A program made the translations under genes and the position numbers. A model generated the notes under the pieces. The model did not search any database. It was not told the DNA's origin and saw only the letters and a list, made by a program, of their open reading frames with translations. A stretch of DNA of 64,000 nt from Burkholderia latens (GTDB taxonomy: Bacteria; Pseudomonadota; Gammaproteobacteria; Burkholderiales; Burkholderiaceae): positions 40,926 to 104,925 of the forward strand of contig NZ_CABVPL010000021.1 in NCBI RefSeq assembly GCF_902499045.1. The letters run 5' to 3'. Shown one piece after another: positions 16,025 through 25,094 of the stretch (positions are counted from its first letter, which is position 1; the number at the start of each line of letters is the position of its first letter).

Positions 16025-17032
16025 ATGAAAATTTCCCGATCCCTTTCCACCGTCGAAGTCCATACCGGCGGTGAAGCGTTCCGCATCGTCACGAGCGGGC
16101 TGCCGCGCCTGCCCGGCGACACGATCGTCCAGCGCCGCGCGTGGCTCAAAGAGAACGCCGACGAGATCCGCCGCGCGCTGATGTTCGAACCGCGCGGCCA
16201 CGCCGACATGTACGGCGGCTACCTGACCGAGCCGGTGTCGCCGAACGCGGATTTCGGCGTGATCTTCGTGCACAACGAAGGCTACAGCGACCATTGCGGG
16301 CACGGCGTGATCGCGTTGTCGACGGCCGCGGTCGAGCTCGGCTGGGTGCAGCGCACGATGCCGGAGACGCGCGTGGGCATCGACGCGCCGTGCGGCTTCA
16401 TCGAGGCATTCGTCAAATGGGACGGCGAGCACGCGGGCCCGGTGCGCTTCGTCAACGTGCCGTCGTTCATCTGGCGGCGCGACGTGTCGGTCGATACGCC
16501 GTCGTTCGGCGCCGTGACCGGCGACATCGCATACGGCGGCGCGTTCTATTTCTACGTCGACGGCGCGCCGTTCGGCCTGCCGGTGCGCGAGGCGGCGGTG
16601 GAGCAGCTGATCCGCTTCGGCGCGGAAGTGAAGGCCGCTGCGAACGCGAAGTTTCCGGTCGTGCATCCGGAGATTCCGGAAATCAACCATATCTACGGCA
16701 CGATCATCGCGAACGCGCCGCGCCACCCGGGCTCGACGCAGGCGAACTGCTGCGTGTTCGCGGATCGCGAGGTCGACCGCTCGCCGACCGGCTCCGGCAC
16801 CGGCGGCCGCGTCGCGCAGCTGTACCAGCGCGGGCTGCTCGCGGCCGGCGACACGCTCGTCAACGAGTCGATCGTCGGCACGGTATTCAAAGGGCGCGTG
16901 CTGCGCGAAACGACGGTCGGCGGCATCCCGGCCGTGATCCCGGAAGTGGAGGGCAGCGCGCACATCTGCGGATTCGCGAACTGGATCGTCGACGAGCGCG
17001 ATCCGCTGACCTACGGTTTCCTCGTGCGCTGA
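16025..17032 (+). CDS. lhpH: Proline racemase-family enzyme, probable trans-3-hydroxy-L-proline dehydratase
   Basis: A 335-residue member of the proline racemase family. Racemases and 4-hydroxyproline epimerases use two catalytic cysteines. Here the first is Cys91 (SDHCGHG) but the second position is Thr255 (DRSPTGSGTGG). The Cys/Thr pair is the known hallmark of trans-3-hydroxy-L-proline dehydratase, which removes water to yield pyrroline-2-carboxylate. The product would be reduced to proline by the enzyme encoded at 12777-13712, so the pathway is complete within 4.3 kb. ATG 16025 overlaps no other gene and is 56 bases after the binding-protein stop; the GATCCTCG leader has only a weak ribosome site. 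Confidence 0.8.
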   Translation: MKISRSLSTVEVHTGGEAFRIVTSGLPRLPGDTIVQRRAWLKENADEIRRALMFEPRGHADMYGGYLTEPVSPNADFGVIFVHNEGYSDHCGHGVIALSTAAVELGWVQRTMPETRVGIDAPCGFIEAFVKWDGEHAGPVRFVNVPSFIWRRDVSVDTPSFGAVTGDIAYGGAFYFYVDGAPFGLPVREAAVEQLIRFGAEVKAAANAKFPVVHPEIPEINHIYGTIIANAPRHPGSTQANCCVFADREVDRSPTGSGTGGRVAQLYQRGLLAAGDTLVNESIVGTVFKGRVLRETTVGGIPAVIPEVEGSAHICGFANWIVDERDPLTYGFLVR

Positions 17033-17066
17033 ACAGCGGCGCGCGATACGCAGTCGTACCCGGTCT

Positions 17067-17101
17067 GGCGCGTCGTCCCGTTGCGGGCGCGCGCCTTTTT
17101 T
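17067..17101 (+). terminator. Rho-independent terminator after the dehydratase gene
   Basis: Outer stem GGCGCG (17067-17072) with CGCGCC (17090-17095), inner CCCG/CGGG pairing, then six T residues (17096-17101). Confidence 0.65.
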
Positions 17102-17213
17102 GCCGTCAACCCGCGCGATCCGGCGCGATTCGCGTCGGCGGGGGGCGCGCGCCAGCCGGTGAGCGACGCGACTTTTGGTACGATGCAGCCTTTCCAGCAG
17201 ATCCCCCACCCGC

Positions 17214-19778
17214 GTGAATCGCCGAAACGTGTCGTCAGTGCGTGACCTTTGTGCCAGCTGGGTCGCGCGCGCCCAACCCGTCGCGGCCGCTGCCGCCGTG
17301 TCCATCAAGCGTGTGCTGGCCGCTGGCTGGCACCATGTCCGCCATCCGACGCGCCGCGGCGTGCTGCGCGCCGCCGTCGCCGTGCCGGCGCTGTTCCTGC
17401 TTTACGTGCTGGCGCTGATTCCGTTCACGCCGGGCATCGGCGACATCCGCAAGGCGCGCGTCGACCAGCCCGCGCAAGTGCTGTCCGCCGACGGCAAGCT
17501 GCTCGCGGAATTCAAGCCGTCGAATCGCGAATGGGTGCCGCTCAAGCAGATTTCGCCGCACATGGTCGATGCGCTGATCGCGACCGAGGACCATCGCTTC
17601 TACGAGCATCACGGGCTCGACTGGAAGCGCACGGCGTCGGCCGCGCTCCATACGTTCTCGGGCGACCGCCAGGGCGGCTCGACGATCACGCAGCAGCTCG
17701 CGCGCAACCTGTATCCGGACGAGATCGGCCGTGCGCCGACGCTCACCCGCAAGCTGAAGGAGGCGATCACCGCGCTGAAGATCGAGGCTGTGTACAGCAA
17801 GGACCAGATCCTCGAGACCTACCTGAACACGGTGCCGTTCCTGTACAACGCGTACGGCGTCGAGATGGCCGCGCGCACCTATTTCGACAAGTCGGCCGAC
17901 GAGCTCGACGTGCTCGACAGCGCGACGCTCGTCGGGATGCTGAAGGGCAACAGCTACTACAACCCGGTGCTGAACCCGGAGCGCGCACTGCAGCGGCGCA
18001 ACACCGTGCTCGGCCAGATGGTGAAGTACGGCAAGCTGTCGCCCGCGCAGTTCGCGCAACTGCAGCGCCGGCCGCTGCGCGTGGACTTCGAGCGCCAGAA
18101 GGAGCCGCCGGGGCCCGCGCCGCATTTCGCGCAGCAACTGCGCAAATGGCTGATCGGCTGGGCCGACCGCAACGACTACAACATCTATTCGGACGGGCTG
18201 ATCGTGCGCACCACGATCGATGCGCGGCTGCAGCGGATCGCGACGCAGGCGCTGACGCAGCAGGCGAACCAGTTGCAGGCAATCGCGAACAACGCATGGA
18301 GCGGCCGCGACGGCTGCGGCACCGACAACGAGGTATTCCGCACGTTCATGCGCGAATCGCCCGAGTACAAGGCCGCGCTGGATGCCGGCAAGAACGACGC
18401 GGCGGCGATGAAGCAGCTCGCTGCCGATCGCGGCTTCATGCGCGCGCTATGCAAGGCGAAGACCGACGTGCAGGCCGGCTTCGTCGCGATCGATCCGCGC
18501 GACGGGCAGATCCGCGCGTGGGTCGGCAGCCGCGATTTCACGAGCGAGCCGTTCGATCACGTCGCGCAGGCGCGGCGCCAGCCGGGATCGACGTTCAAGC
18601 CGTTCGTCTATGGCGTCGCGTTCGCGAACGGGATGAAGCCCGAAGACACGTTCATCGACCAGGCAGTCGAGATTCCGCTGAAGGGCGGCGAGATCTGGCG
18701 GCCGAACGACGACGTGCCGCCCACCGGCAAGCCGATGACGCTGCGCGACGCGGTCGCGCTGTCGCGCAACCGGATCACCGCGCAGGTGATGGAGAAGGTC
18801 GGCCCGTCTGCCGTCGCGCGGCTTGCCCGCGACATGGGCGTGCGCGAAAGTCCGCTCGAGCGCGTGCCGTCGCTCGCGCTCGGCACGAGCCCCGTGACGC
18901 TGAAGGAAATGGTCGCGTCGTACGCGACGATCGCGAACGGCGGACTGTACGTCGCACCGCAGATGGTCACGCGCATCGAGAACCGTCACGGCGACGTGCT
19001 CGCCGAATACGCGCCGGCGCCGCCGGAGCGCGCGCTCGATGCGGAAACCGACAAGACGCTGCTCGACGTGATGCGCGACGTCGTGACGCGCGGCACCGGC
19101 AGCAGCATCCGCACGCGCTTCGGCGTGCGCGGCGACGTCGCCGGCAAGACCGGCACCACGCAGGACAACGCGGACGGCTGGTTCATTCTGATGCAGCCGG
19201 GGCTCGTCGCCGGCGCGTGGGTCGGCTTCGACGACGGCCGCGTGACCCTGCGCAGCGACTACTGGGGCCAAGGCGCGCACAGTGCGCTGCCGATCGTCGG
19301 CGACTTCTTCCAGCGCGCGCAGCGTGCACGGATCGTCGATGCCAAGCTGAAATTCGATACCGAGCCGTCGCCCGGCTGGTTCGCGTCGGTGCGCGATCGC
19401 GTGACGGACCTGTTCGACGGATGGTTCGGGTCCGAGCCGAAGAAGACGCCGACGCCGGTCAGGACGCAGCGGATCGAGCCGGAGCCGGAGTCGGCGGCGG
19501 ACGAAAGTGCGGCGTCGGCTGCCTCCGCGGCATCGGCGCCCGACGCTGCGTCCGGCGGCATCGTCGAGGAATGGATTCCGGCATCGGAAGTGGCCGCGTC
19601 GGCCGCTGCGTTGTCGGCGGGCGCATCGCAGCCGCAGCCCGGACAGCCGCCGGCAGCGGGCGGCAGCGCGGCGAGCCCGGCCAACGCGGGGAGCGGGAGC
19701 GTCGGCTCCGCACCGGCCGCCGCGCCTTCGCCGGCACCTGCGCCGGTTTCGCCCGACGCGGCCAGCAGTACCCAGTAA
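17214..19778 (+). CDS. Bifunctional penicillin-binding protein 1A-type (glycosyltransferase GT51 plus transpeptidase)
   Basis: Peptidoglycan synthase of about 854 residues anchored in the inner membrane by a helix at about residues 50-70. The glycosyltransferase has the catalytic Glu125 in ATEDHRFYEHHG and the GGSTITQQLARN motif at 155-166. The transpeptidase has S459-TFK, S517-RN and K645-TGT. The last ~110 residues are a low-complexity Ala/Ser/Pro tail that probably lies in the periplasm. The start is uncertain: GTG 17214, GTG 17298 or a TTG further up are possible and none has a strong ribosome site. A terminator sits just upstream, so it is expressed by itself. Confidence 0.85.
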   Translation: MNRRNVSSVRDLCASWVARAQPVAAAAAVSIKRVLAAGWHHVRHPTRRGVLRAAVAVPALFLLYVLALIPFTPGIGDIRKARVDQPAQVLSADGKLLAEFKPSNREWVPLKQISPHMVDALIATEDHRFYEHHGLDWKRTASAALHTFSGDRQGGSTITQQLARNLYPDEIGRAPTLTRKLKEAITALKIEAVYSKDQILETYLNTVPFLYNAYGVEMAARTYFDKSADELDVLDSATLVGMLKGNSYYNPVLNPERALQRRNTVLGQMVKYGKLSPAQFAQLQRRPLRVDFERQKEPPGPAPHFAQQLRKWLIGWADRNDYNIYSDGLIVRTTIDARLQRIATQALTQQANQLQAIANNAWSGRDGCGTDNEVFRTFMRESPEYKAALDAGKNDAAAMKQLAADRGFMRALCKAKTDVQAGFVAIDPRDGQIRAWVGSRDFTSEPFDHVAQARRQPGSTFKPFVYGVAFANGMKPEDTFIDQAVEIPLKGGEIWRPNDDVPPTGKPMTLRDAVALSRNRITAQVMEKVGPSAVARLARDMGVRESPLERVPSLALGTSPVTLKEMVASYATIANGGLYVAPQMVTRIENRHGDVLAEYAPAPPERALDAETDKTLLDVMRDVVTRGTGSSIRTRFGVRGDVAGKTGTTQDNADGWFILMQPGLVAGAWVGFDDGRVTLRSDYWGQGAHSALPIVGDFFQRAQRARIVDAKLKFDTEPSPGWFASVRDRVTDLFDGWFGSEPKKTPTPVRTQRIEPEPESAADESAASAASAASAPDAASGGIVEEWIPASEVAASAAALSAGASQPQPGQPPAAGGSAASPANAGSGSVGSAPAAAPSPAPAPVSPDAASSTQ

Positions 19779-20162
19779 CGGACCGTTCGGATTTCGCGCG
19801 AGGCTGCCGTCATACCGTTGTCACGACCGCTCGCGCGGCCACTCCGATGCGGCTTACCCACGATCATGTCGTGCTCGCGCGCGATGACGTCAGCGCCGGC
19901 GTTCCGCTCGGCTTCGATCTCGGCGATGCGGGCGGCGCCGCGTGGCGGTTGCCCGCGAATAATTGCGGCCACTTATTGGGTACGGACGTGGCGATAATCA
20001 TCTGATGATTCACCCGAATGCACGGCAATTGTACGGATTCGATCAACAGTGAATTTGCGATTTAAGTATTTACCCTGATAGCGGTGCCGCCTAGACTTCC
20101 ACTCATGCGCAACGACTACCGAGTCGAAAGCGCCTGACAAGACAATCTGGAGGTAACGCATC
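19779..20162. other. Intergenic region before the DUF4148 gene
   Basis: About 380 bases. The first half is GC-rich and featureless; the second half (from about 19960) is noticeably AT-richer and probably carries the DUF4148 promoter, with a TTGCGA-like -35 near 20052 but no convincing -10. No gene is credible here. Confidence 0.4.
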
Positions 20163-20492
20163 ATGAAGTCGCTGATCAACGCAGTTGCACTGGCCGCTCT
20201 GGTGGCCGCCCCGGTCGTGTCGTTTGCGCAGTCGAACCAGCAGCCGCTGACGCGCGCGCAAGTTCGCGCCGAACTGGTCCAGCTCGAAAAGGCCGGCTAC
20301 AACCCGAACGACTGGATGAACTATCCGGAAAACATCCAGGCCGCCCAGGCGAAGATCGCCGCGGCACAGAACACCGGCGCGCAAGCCGACGCAACGGGCT
20401 ACGGCTCGAACCCGGTCGCGGCATCGCAGTCCGGTCAGCGCGTGGCCGTGCCGGCCGTGGCCGATCGCTCGTCGGTCTACTTCGGCCACTGA
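20163..20492 (+). CDS. DUF4148 family small exported protein
   Basis: Exported 109-residue protein of the DUF4148 family, which is abundant in Burkholderia and functionally undefined. A signal peptide MKSLINAVALAALVAAPVVS-FAQ is clear. The conserved core LTRAQVRAELVQLEKAGYNP at about 29-48 defines the family. CTGGAGG precedes the ATG. It has its own terminator directly downstream and stands alone, consistent with a highly expressed monocistronic message. Confidence 0.85.
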   Translation: MKSLINAVALAALVAAPVVSFAQSNQQPLTRAQVRAELVQLEKAGYNPNDWMNYPENIQAAQAKIAAAQNTGAQADATGYGSNPVAASQSGQRVAVPAVADRSSVYFGH

Positions 20493-20538
20493 GCGGTGCG
20501 CCGCGCGGCCTGCGGGCCGCTACGCGAGGCCGCACCGG

Positions 20539-20573
20539 AAAGCCCGCACTCGTATGTCGAGTGCGGGCTTTCG
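20539..20573 (+). terminator. Strong terminator hairpin after the DUF4148 gene
   Basis: 14-bp perfect stem: AAAGCCCGCACTCG (20539-20552) and CGAGTGCGGGCTTT (20558-20571) with a 5-base loop. Because it starts with AAA and ends with TTT it may work in both directions. Confidence 0.75.
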
Positions 20574-20715
20574 TGCATCTGCGGCAAGCATCGCACCGGC
20601 TGACAATCGGCCGCGCGTGCGCTAGCATCGCGGTCGGCATCGCCGCGCGCCGAGGCGCGGCGGCCAACCCGGCACCACCGTTCCACGACTTCAACGAAAA
20701 CAAACAGGAGCATCC

Positions 20716-21120
20716 ATGCGTGTCTCGACCGGCCTGCTGTGCGCGCTCGCGCTGACGGCGAACCTTGCTCACGCGCAGGCGAATTGCGCGAACGCGACGG
20801 ACCAGGCGACGCTGACCGCGTGTGCCGATCGCGCGTACAAGAAATCCGACGCGGAGCTGAACCGCACCTACCAGGCCGTCACCGCGCGCCTGCGCGACGC
20901 GAAGCCGCTCGCCGAGAAACTCGTGAATGCGCAGCGCGCATGGATCGCGTACCGCGATGCCGAATGCAACTTCTCCAGCGCGAACGCCGAGGGCGGCAGC
21001 ATATATCCGATGGTCGTGTCGACCTGCCTCGACGATCTGACCAAGACGCGCAACGAGACGCTGAGGGGGTATCTGTCCTGCGAGGAAGGCGATCTCGCGT
21101 GCCCGGTGCCGGCCAAATAA
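20716..21120 (+). CDS. Lysozyme inhibitor LprI-family (DUF1311) exported protein
   Basis: Periplasmic protein of 134 residues. A signal peptide ends at about residue 20 (NLAHAQ). The LprI/DUF1311 core is present: four or more cysteines and the pattern NRTYQAVTARL, QRAWIAYRDAECNF and a C-terminal CLDDLTKTRNETLR. The family includes lysozyme inhibitors, but many members have other unknown envelope roles. AACAGGAG precedes ATG 20716. It is convergent with the NarL-type regulator downstream. Confidence 0.8.
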   Translation: MRVSTGLLCALALTANLAHAQANCANATDQATLTACADRAYKKSDAELNRTYQAVTARLRDAKPLAEKLVNAQRAWIAYRDAECNFSSANAEGGSIYPMVVSTCLDDLTKTRNETLRGYLSCEEGDLACPVPAK

Positions 21121-21207
21121 CGCAACTGGCGCGTCGCCGCGCCCAGCCGGGCGCGCGGCCGGCGCGATCCGCGCGGGTCGCCGGCCGGATCGCGTACACG
21201 TCGTCCG

Positions 21208-21855
21208 TTACACGTCGTCCGTTTCGTCGAGCAGCTTGTGCCGCAGCGCGTAGCGGACCAGCGCCGCTTCGTGCGGCATCTGCATCTTTTCCAGGATCCG
21301 GGTCTTGTACGTGCTGACCGTCTTCGCGCTCACGCAGAGCGCCTGCGCGATCTCGGTCAGCGTCTGGCCGGCGGCGATCCGGCGGAACACGTCGAATTCA
21401 CGATCGGACAGCCGCTGATGCGGCAGCGTCTCGGCCGGCTCGTTCAGGCTCTGCGCGAACTGCTCGGCCATCGCGAGGCTGACGTAGACGCCGCCCGTCG
21501 CGACCTTCGTCACGGCACCGACCAGTTCGGCACTCGCGCTTTCCTTCGTCAGATAGCCGGACGCGCCGGCGCGGAACGCGCGCACCGCGTATTGCTGTTC
21601 CGCGTGCATCGTCAGCACGAGCACGCGCAACGCGGGTTTCTCGTCCTTGATCTGCTTGATCAGCTCGACGCCGTTGCGGCCCGGCATCGACAGATCGAGC
21701 ACCAGCACCTGCGCGGGCGTCGATCGAACGAGCGCGATCGTCGACGGGCCGTCGCATGCTTCGCCCGCCACCTCGAATCCTGTGGCGTTCTGGAGAATGT
21801 GCCGCAGACCGTCGCGCACGAGCGTATGGTCATCGGCGATGAGCACCTTGATCAT
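21208..21855 (-). CDS. NarL/FixJ-family response regulator
   Basis: Two-component regulator of 215 residues. The receiver domain has Asp8-Asp9 and phosphoacceptor Asp54 (VLVLDLSMPG), with Lys in GYLTKESAS. The C-terminal LuxR-type HTH reads LSDREFDVFRRIAAGQTLTEIAQALCVSAKTVSTY. Its ATG overlaps the stop of the sensor kinase by the ATGA junction at 21852-21855, so both are translated from one message. Location in a stress/anoxia region suggests a role in respiration or energy stress; the signal is unknown. Confidence 0.85.
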   Translation of the reverse strand: MIKVLIADDHTLVRDGLRHILQNATGFEVAGEACDGPSTIALVRSTPAQVLVLDLSMPGRNGVELIKQIKDEKPALRVLVLTMHAEQQYAVRAFRAGASGYLTKESASAELVGAVTKVATGGVYVSLAMAEQFAQSLNEPAETLPHQRLSDREFDVFRRIAAGQTLTEIAQALCVSAKTVSTYKTRILEKMQMPHEAALVRYALRHKLLDETDDV

Positions 21856-23963
21856 GTGAGGGTGGTTTCCTGTTGAACGGAGGCGAGCGGGAATGCGACG
21901 GTGATCGAGAAGCCGCGCGCGAGCGCCGTGTCGATGGTCACGCTGCCGCCCAGCATGTGGGCGCGTTCGCGAATGCCGATCAGGCCGAACGATTTGTCCT
22001 CGTGCGCGGTGCCGCCCGGTGCCGCGCCGCGGCCGTTGTCCGCGACGCGCAGCACGCAGAAGCCGTCCTCGATGTCGAGCCGCAACGCGACGCGTGTCGC
22101 ATCCGCATGGCGCGCGACGTTCGTCAGCGCTTCCTGGACGATCCGGAACAGCGTGGTCGCGCCCGCGCTCGTGAACGTGAGGCCGCCCGTTTCGATGTGC
22201 CGCTCGACGTCGATGCCGTAGCGGTTCGTGAAGTCGTTCGCGAGCCACTCGATCGCGGGCACGAGCCCCAGGTCGTCGAGCATCACGGGGCGCAGGTCGG
22301 CGGCGATGCGGCGCACCGACGCGACCGTCGCGTCGATCAGCCGGCGCATGCCGCGCAGGTGCGACAGCAGGCTGTCGTCCGGCTGCGTATCGGCCCGCGC
22401 GCGCAGTTGCTGCTCGACCACCGACAGGTCCATCTTCAGCGCGGTGAGCTGCTGGCCGAGGTCGTCGTGCAGTTCGCGTGCGATCCGCGTCTTCTCTTCC
22501 TCGCGCACGTTCTGCAGGTTCGCCGACAGTTCCCGCAGTTCCTCGCGCGACTGCTTCAGCGCATTCTCCGCGCGCTGCCGCTCGGTGATGTCGCGCAGCA
22601 TCACCGTATAGAGCTTGCCGGACGCATCGCGGATCTGCGAGATCGACGCCTCGATCGGGAATTCCTCGCCGTTGCCGCGCAGCCCGAACAGCACGCGCTG
22701 GCGGCCCATCTGCCGCTCGGACACGCCCGTCACGCCGAACTGGTCGACGTGCTTCGCGTGCGCGGCACGAAACCGCTCGGGGATGAAGCGCGACAACGGC
22801 GCGCCGATCGCCTCCATCGCCGACACGCCGAACACCTGTTCGGCCATCGGGTTGAAGATCACGATCGTCTGCTTCTCGTCGATCGTGATGATCGCTTCCA
22901 TCGACGAACGGATGATGCCCATCATCCGCGCTTCGTTCAGGATGCCGCGGCTGCTGGCGCCGGTATCGGCGCCGCCCGCGCGCCCGCGCAGCAGCGCATG
23001 GACGAGCGCCGCGAACGCGAACGACGCGATCAGGCCCGCGGCGAGCACGGTGCCCGCCGCGCGCTGCGCGCCGGTCGCGCTCGGCCGGCCGTCCGCGGAA
23101 TAGGCGAGCGTCAGCACCGTGCCGCCGAAATTCAGCCGCTCGGTGCGCCGCAGCAGGTCGGGCGATGCGGATGCCTCGTCGGTCGTCGTCTCGGCGCTCG
23201 CGATCGGCCGAGGATCGTCGCCGGCGCTCAGCCGCAGGTCCAGCCCGCGTTCCGCATCGAGCGCGCGCTCGACCACGCGGCCGGGGTTTATTTCGGCGAA
23301 CAGCACGCCGTCGGCGGCGGAGTCACGCGCGCGGGCCGGCGTGACGGCCGTGCGCGACGCCGCGGCCGCGGGCAGGAACAGCGTGAGCGTGCGCGCGTCG
23401 CGGGACGTGTCGTTGTCCGCCGGATGGATGCCGAGCGCGACATCGCCGGTTCCCAGCGCGCGCGCGAGCGGCGCGCGATCCTGCGCGCCGAAGTGCACGC
23501 CGGGCGAGCTGGACGCCGGCGCGGCAAGCGCCGCGACCGCGAGCGGACCGGCCGGCAACGGCGCGTGGCCGGCGAGCGCAGCGCGCGCTGCCGGCGACAA
23601 CGGCGCATAGCCGATTTGCCGGACCGGCGAGCGTCCGCTGTCGAGATCGAGCGTGTCCGCATAGCGGCGCCATTGTTCGGGCGTCATCTGCGGCGCGAGC
23701 GCGAATGCGCCGCGCGCGCCTTCGAGGACGGCGACGCCGGCTTGCAGCTCATGGCGCAGCATCGCCGTCACGTGCGTCGTGCGACGCTCGAAGCGTGTAT
23801 GGACGGCGGCTTGCCATTGTTCGCGCACCAGCAGCGCGACGCAGAGCGACAGGGCCGCGCCGGCAAACAGCGCGACGACGCCGGCCGCGAGCGGCTGGCG
23901 TAACATGATCTGGAAGCGCGTGGGCCCTCGGGCGGCACGCGACGGGGTTCCACTAGCGGTCAT
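21852..23963 (-). CDS. CHASE/PAS sensor histidine kinase (HisKA_3 type)
   Basis: Membrane sensor kinase of 703 residues and partner of the NarL-type regulator. Domain order: transmembrane helix at about 25-45, a periplasmic CHASE-like domain (starting VTAMLRHELQAGVAVLEGARGAF) to about 300, a second membrane helix, a PAS domain (AIITIDEKQTIVIFNPMAE) at about 350-460, the HisKA_3 phosphoacceptor His499 in IARELHDDLGQQL, and an HATPase_c domain ending SFGLIGIRERAHMLGG. The CHASE domain implies an external small-molecule signal. The start at 23963 is the first in frame; it has no strong ribosome site. Confidence 0.85.
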   Translation of the reverse strand: MTASGTPSRAARGPTRFQIMLRQPLAAGVVALFAGAALSLCVALLVREQWQAAVHTRFERRTTHVTAMLRHELQAGVAVLEGARGAFALAPQMTPEQWRRYADTLDLDSGRSPVRQIGYAPLSPAARAALAGHAPLPAGPLAVAALAAPASSSPGVHFGAQDRAPLARALGTGDVALGIHPADNDTSRDARTLTLFLPAAAASRTAVTPARARDSAADGVLFAEINPGRVVERALDAERGLDLRLSAGDDPRPIASAETTTDEASASPDLLRRTERLNFGGTVLTLAYSADGRPSATGAQRAAGTVLAAGLIASFAFAALVHALLRGRAGGADTGASSRGILNEARMMGIIRSSMEAIITIDEKQTIVIFNPMAEQVFGVSAMEAIGAPLSRFIPERFRAAHAKHVDQFGVTGVSERQMGRQRVLFGLRGNGEEFPIEASISQIRDASGKLYTVMLRDITERQRAENALKQSREELRELSANLQNVREEEKTRIARELHDDLGQQLTALKMDLSVVEQQLRARADTQPDDSLLSHLRGMRRLIDATVASVRRIAADLRPVMLDDLGLVPAIEWLANDFTNRYGIDVERHIETGGLTFTSAGATTLFRIVQEALTNVARHADATRVALRLDIEDGFCVLRVADNGRGAAPGGTAHEDKSFGLIGIRERAHMLGGSVTIDTALARGFSITVAFPLASVQQETTLT

Positions 23964-24281
23964 TCGGTGGCCATTCTGGTGGCGGGGCCGCCCATTGCAC
24001 CGGGCAGCGCGGCAAAACCGGGGAAAACTCGCACCGGCCGCGTGCGACGTCTGTTTTCAAGACGAAATTGTGCGCGTTTTACACGTTTTTTGTAATAGGG
24101 TCAGTAAAAAATGCGCTGGTAGGGCGGAGCAGCGGGCGTCCCGGCCGCGATTGACGCGTGTCAACCCGCGCAGCGGCGCCCGAGGCAGACTGTTCGGCAG
24201 GCGAGCCGGCATCGGGCCGGCCCGCGGTGACGGGTACGCCGCCGCGCGCGTGCGCGACGGGTGCCCGGTCGGAGGGCAGAC
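23964..24281. other. Divergent control region between the sensor kinase and the universal stress gene
   Basis: About 318 bases. An AT-rich patch at 24060-24112 probably holds the kinase promoter on the minus strand. The FNR-type palindrome at 24151-24164 serves the plus-strand stress gene. GGAGGG lies just upstream of 24282. Confidence 0.5.
24151..24164 (+). promoter_or_regulatory. FNR/ANR-type palindrome upstream of the universal stress gene
   Basis: Perfect TTGAC-GCGT-GTCAA. At the class II distance used at 10265 and 26906 (28.5 bases from centre to -10) the sequence is CAGACT (24186-24191), a poor -10 that keeps the key A and T. The predicted start is near 24199. Confidence 0.55.
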
Positions 24282-24755
24282 ATGTACAAGCGGATTTTCG
24301 TCGGGCTCGACGGCAGCCCGAGCGCGCGTCTCGCGCTGAACGAGGCGATCCGGATCGCGGCGGCATCGGGCGGCGAGGTCACGTGCGCGTATGTCGTCGA
24401 ACACAGGCCGCAACTCGTCGACGTCGATGCGGGTTTCCCGGCCGAACGCGACGGCGACGTGGCCGCCGTCGACGCCGCGACGCCGGTGCTCGACTACGCG
24501 AAATCGGTGCTCGAACTGCAGCACGTGCCGGGCACCGTGCGCGCGCTCGACGCGTATGGCGAGGACGTCGCGGCGGTATTGATGCGCACCGCGGCCGAAG
24601 CCGACGCCGATCTGATCGTGATGGGGACGAGCGGGCGGCACGGCCTGCGCCGGCTGCTGCTCGGCAGCGTCGCGGAATCGCTGCTGCGCGCGGCCGACCG
24701 GCCGGTATTGCTGGTGCGGCACGACGAGCCGGTTGCGGCGGCAAAGGCGCGCTGA
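24282..24755 (+). CDS. Universal stress protein (UspA family)
   Basis: Cytoplasmic single-domain universal stress protein of 157 residues. It begins YKRIFVGLDGSPSARLAL and has the ATP-binding signature G-x2-G-x9-G-S/T as MGTSGRHGLRRLLLGSVAESLL (about residues 116-137), so it should belong to the ATP-binding class. GGAGGG precedes ATG 24282. The upstream FNR-type palindrome suggests induction at low oxygen, as is known for the Usp genes of the B. cenocepacia low-oxygen-activated locus. Confidence 0.9.
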   Translation: MYKRIFVGLDGSPSARLALNEAIRIAAASGGEVTCAYVVEHRPQLVDVDAGFPAERDGDVAAVDAATPVLDYAKSVLELQHVPGTVRALDAYGEDVAAVLMRTAAEADADLIVMGTSGRHGLRRLLLGSVAESLLRAADRPVLLVRHDEPVAAAKAR

Positions 24756-25094
24756 CGACGGCGCGTCGCGGCGGGGCCCACAGTGCGTCGCCCACCCGCT
24801 TCGCGTCGGCGGCATGCGCGGTGGTGCGTCGCGCATGGGGCTCCCCATGCAGCACAGCGCCGCATCGCGACCGCGTGATCACGCGCGGCCGGTTGCATCG
24901 CGGCCCGCACTTCTGGCAGCATCGGCGGGTGTCCGCTTCATCGTCGCGCGCCGCGTTCGTTGCGCGCGGTTCCGCCGCCGCGCGCATGGCCGCGGCGAGC
25001 GACGCAGCGGCACGCGACGGCGGCCGATCGCTTGCCCGATCGGCGTGGCCATACGCCGCGTGCCCGGCTTCCCCCTTTACCGACGTCATTCGCC
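24756..25094. other. Intergenic region between usp and cupin genes
   Basis: GC-rich, about 340 bases, without a credible gene. A perfect hairpin GCATGGGG-CT-CCCCATGC lies at 24833-24850 and could end the usp transcript although no T-run follows. Confidence 0.4.

Noticed and set aside
21208-21855. Longer version of the NarL-type regulator beginning at 22248
   Set aside because: The added N-terminus is Arg-rich shadow of the kinase gene; the ATGA overlap at 21852-21855 fixes the start.
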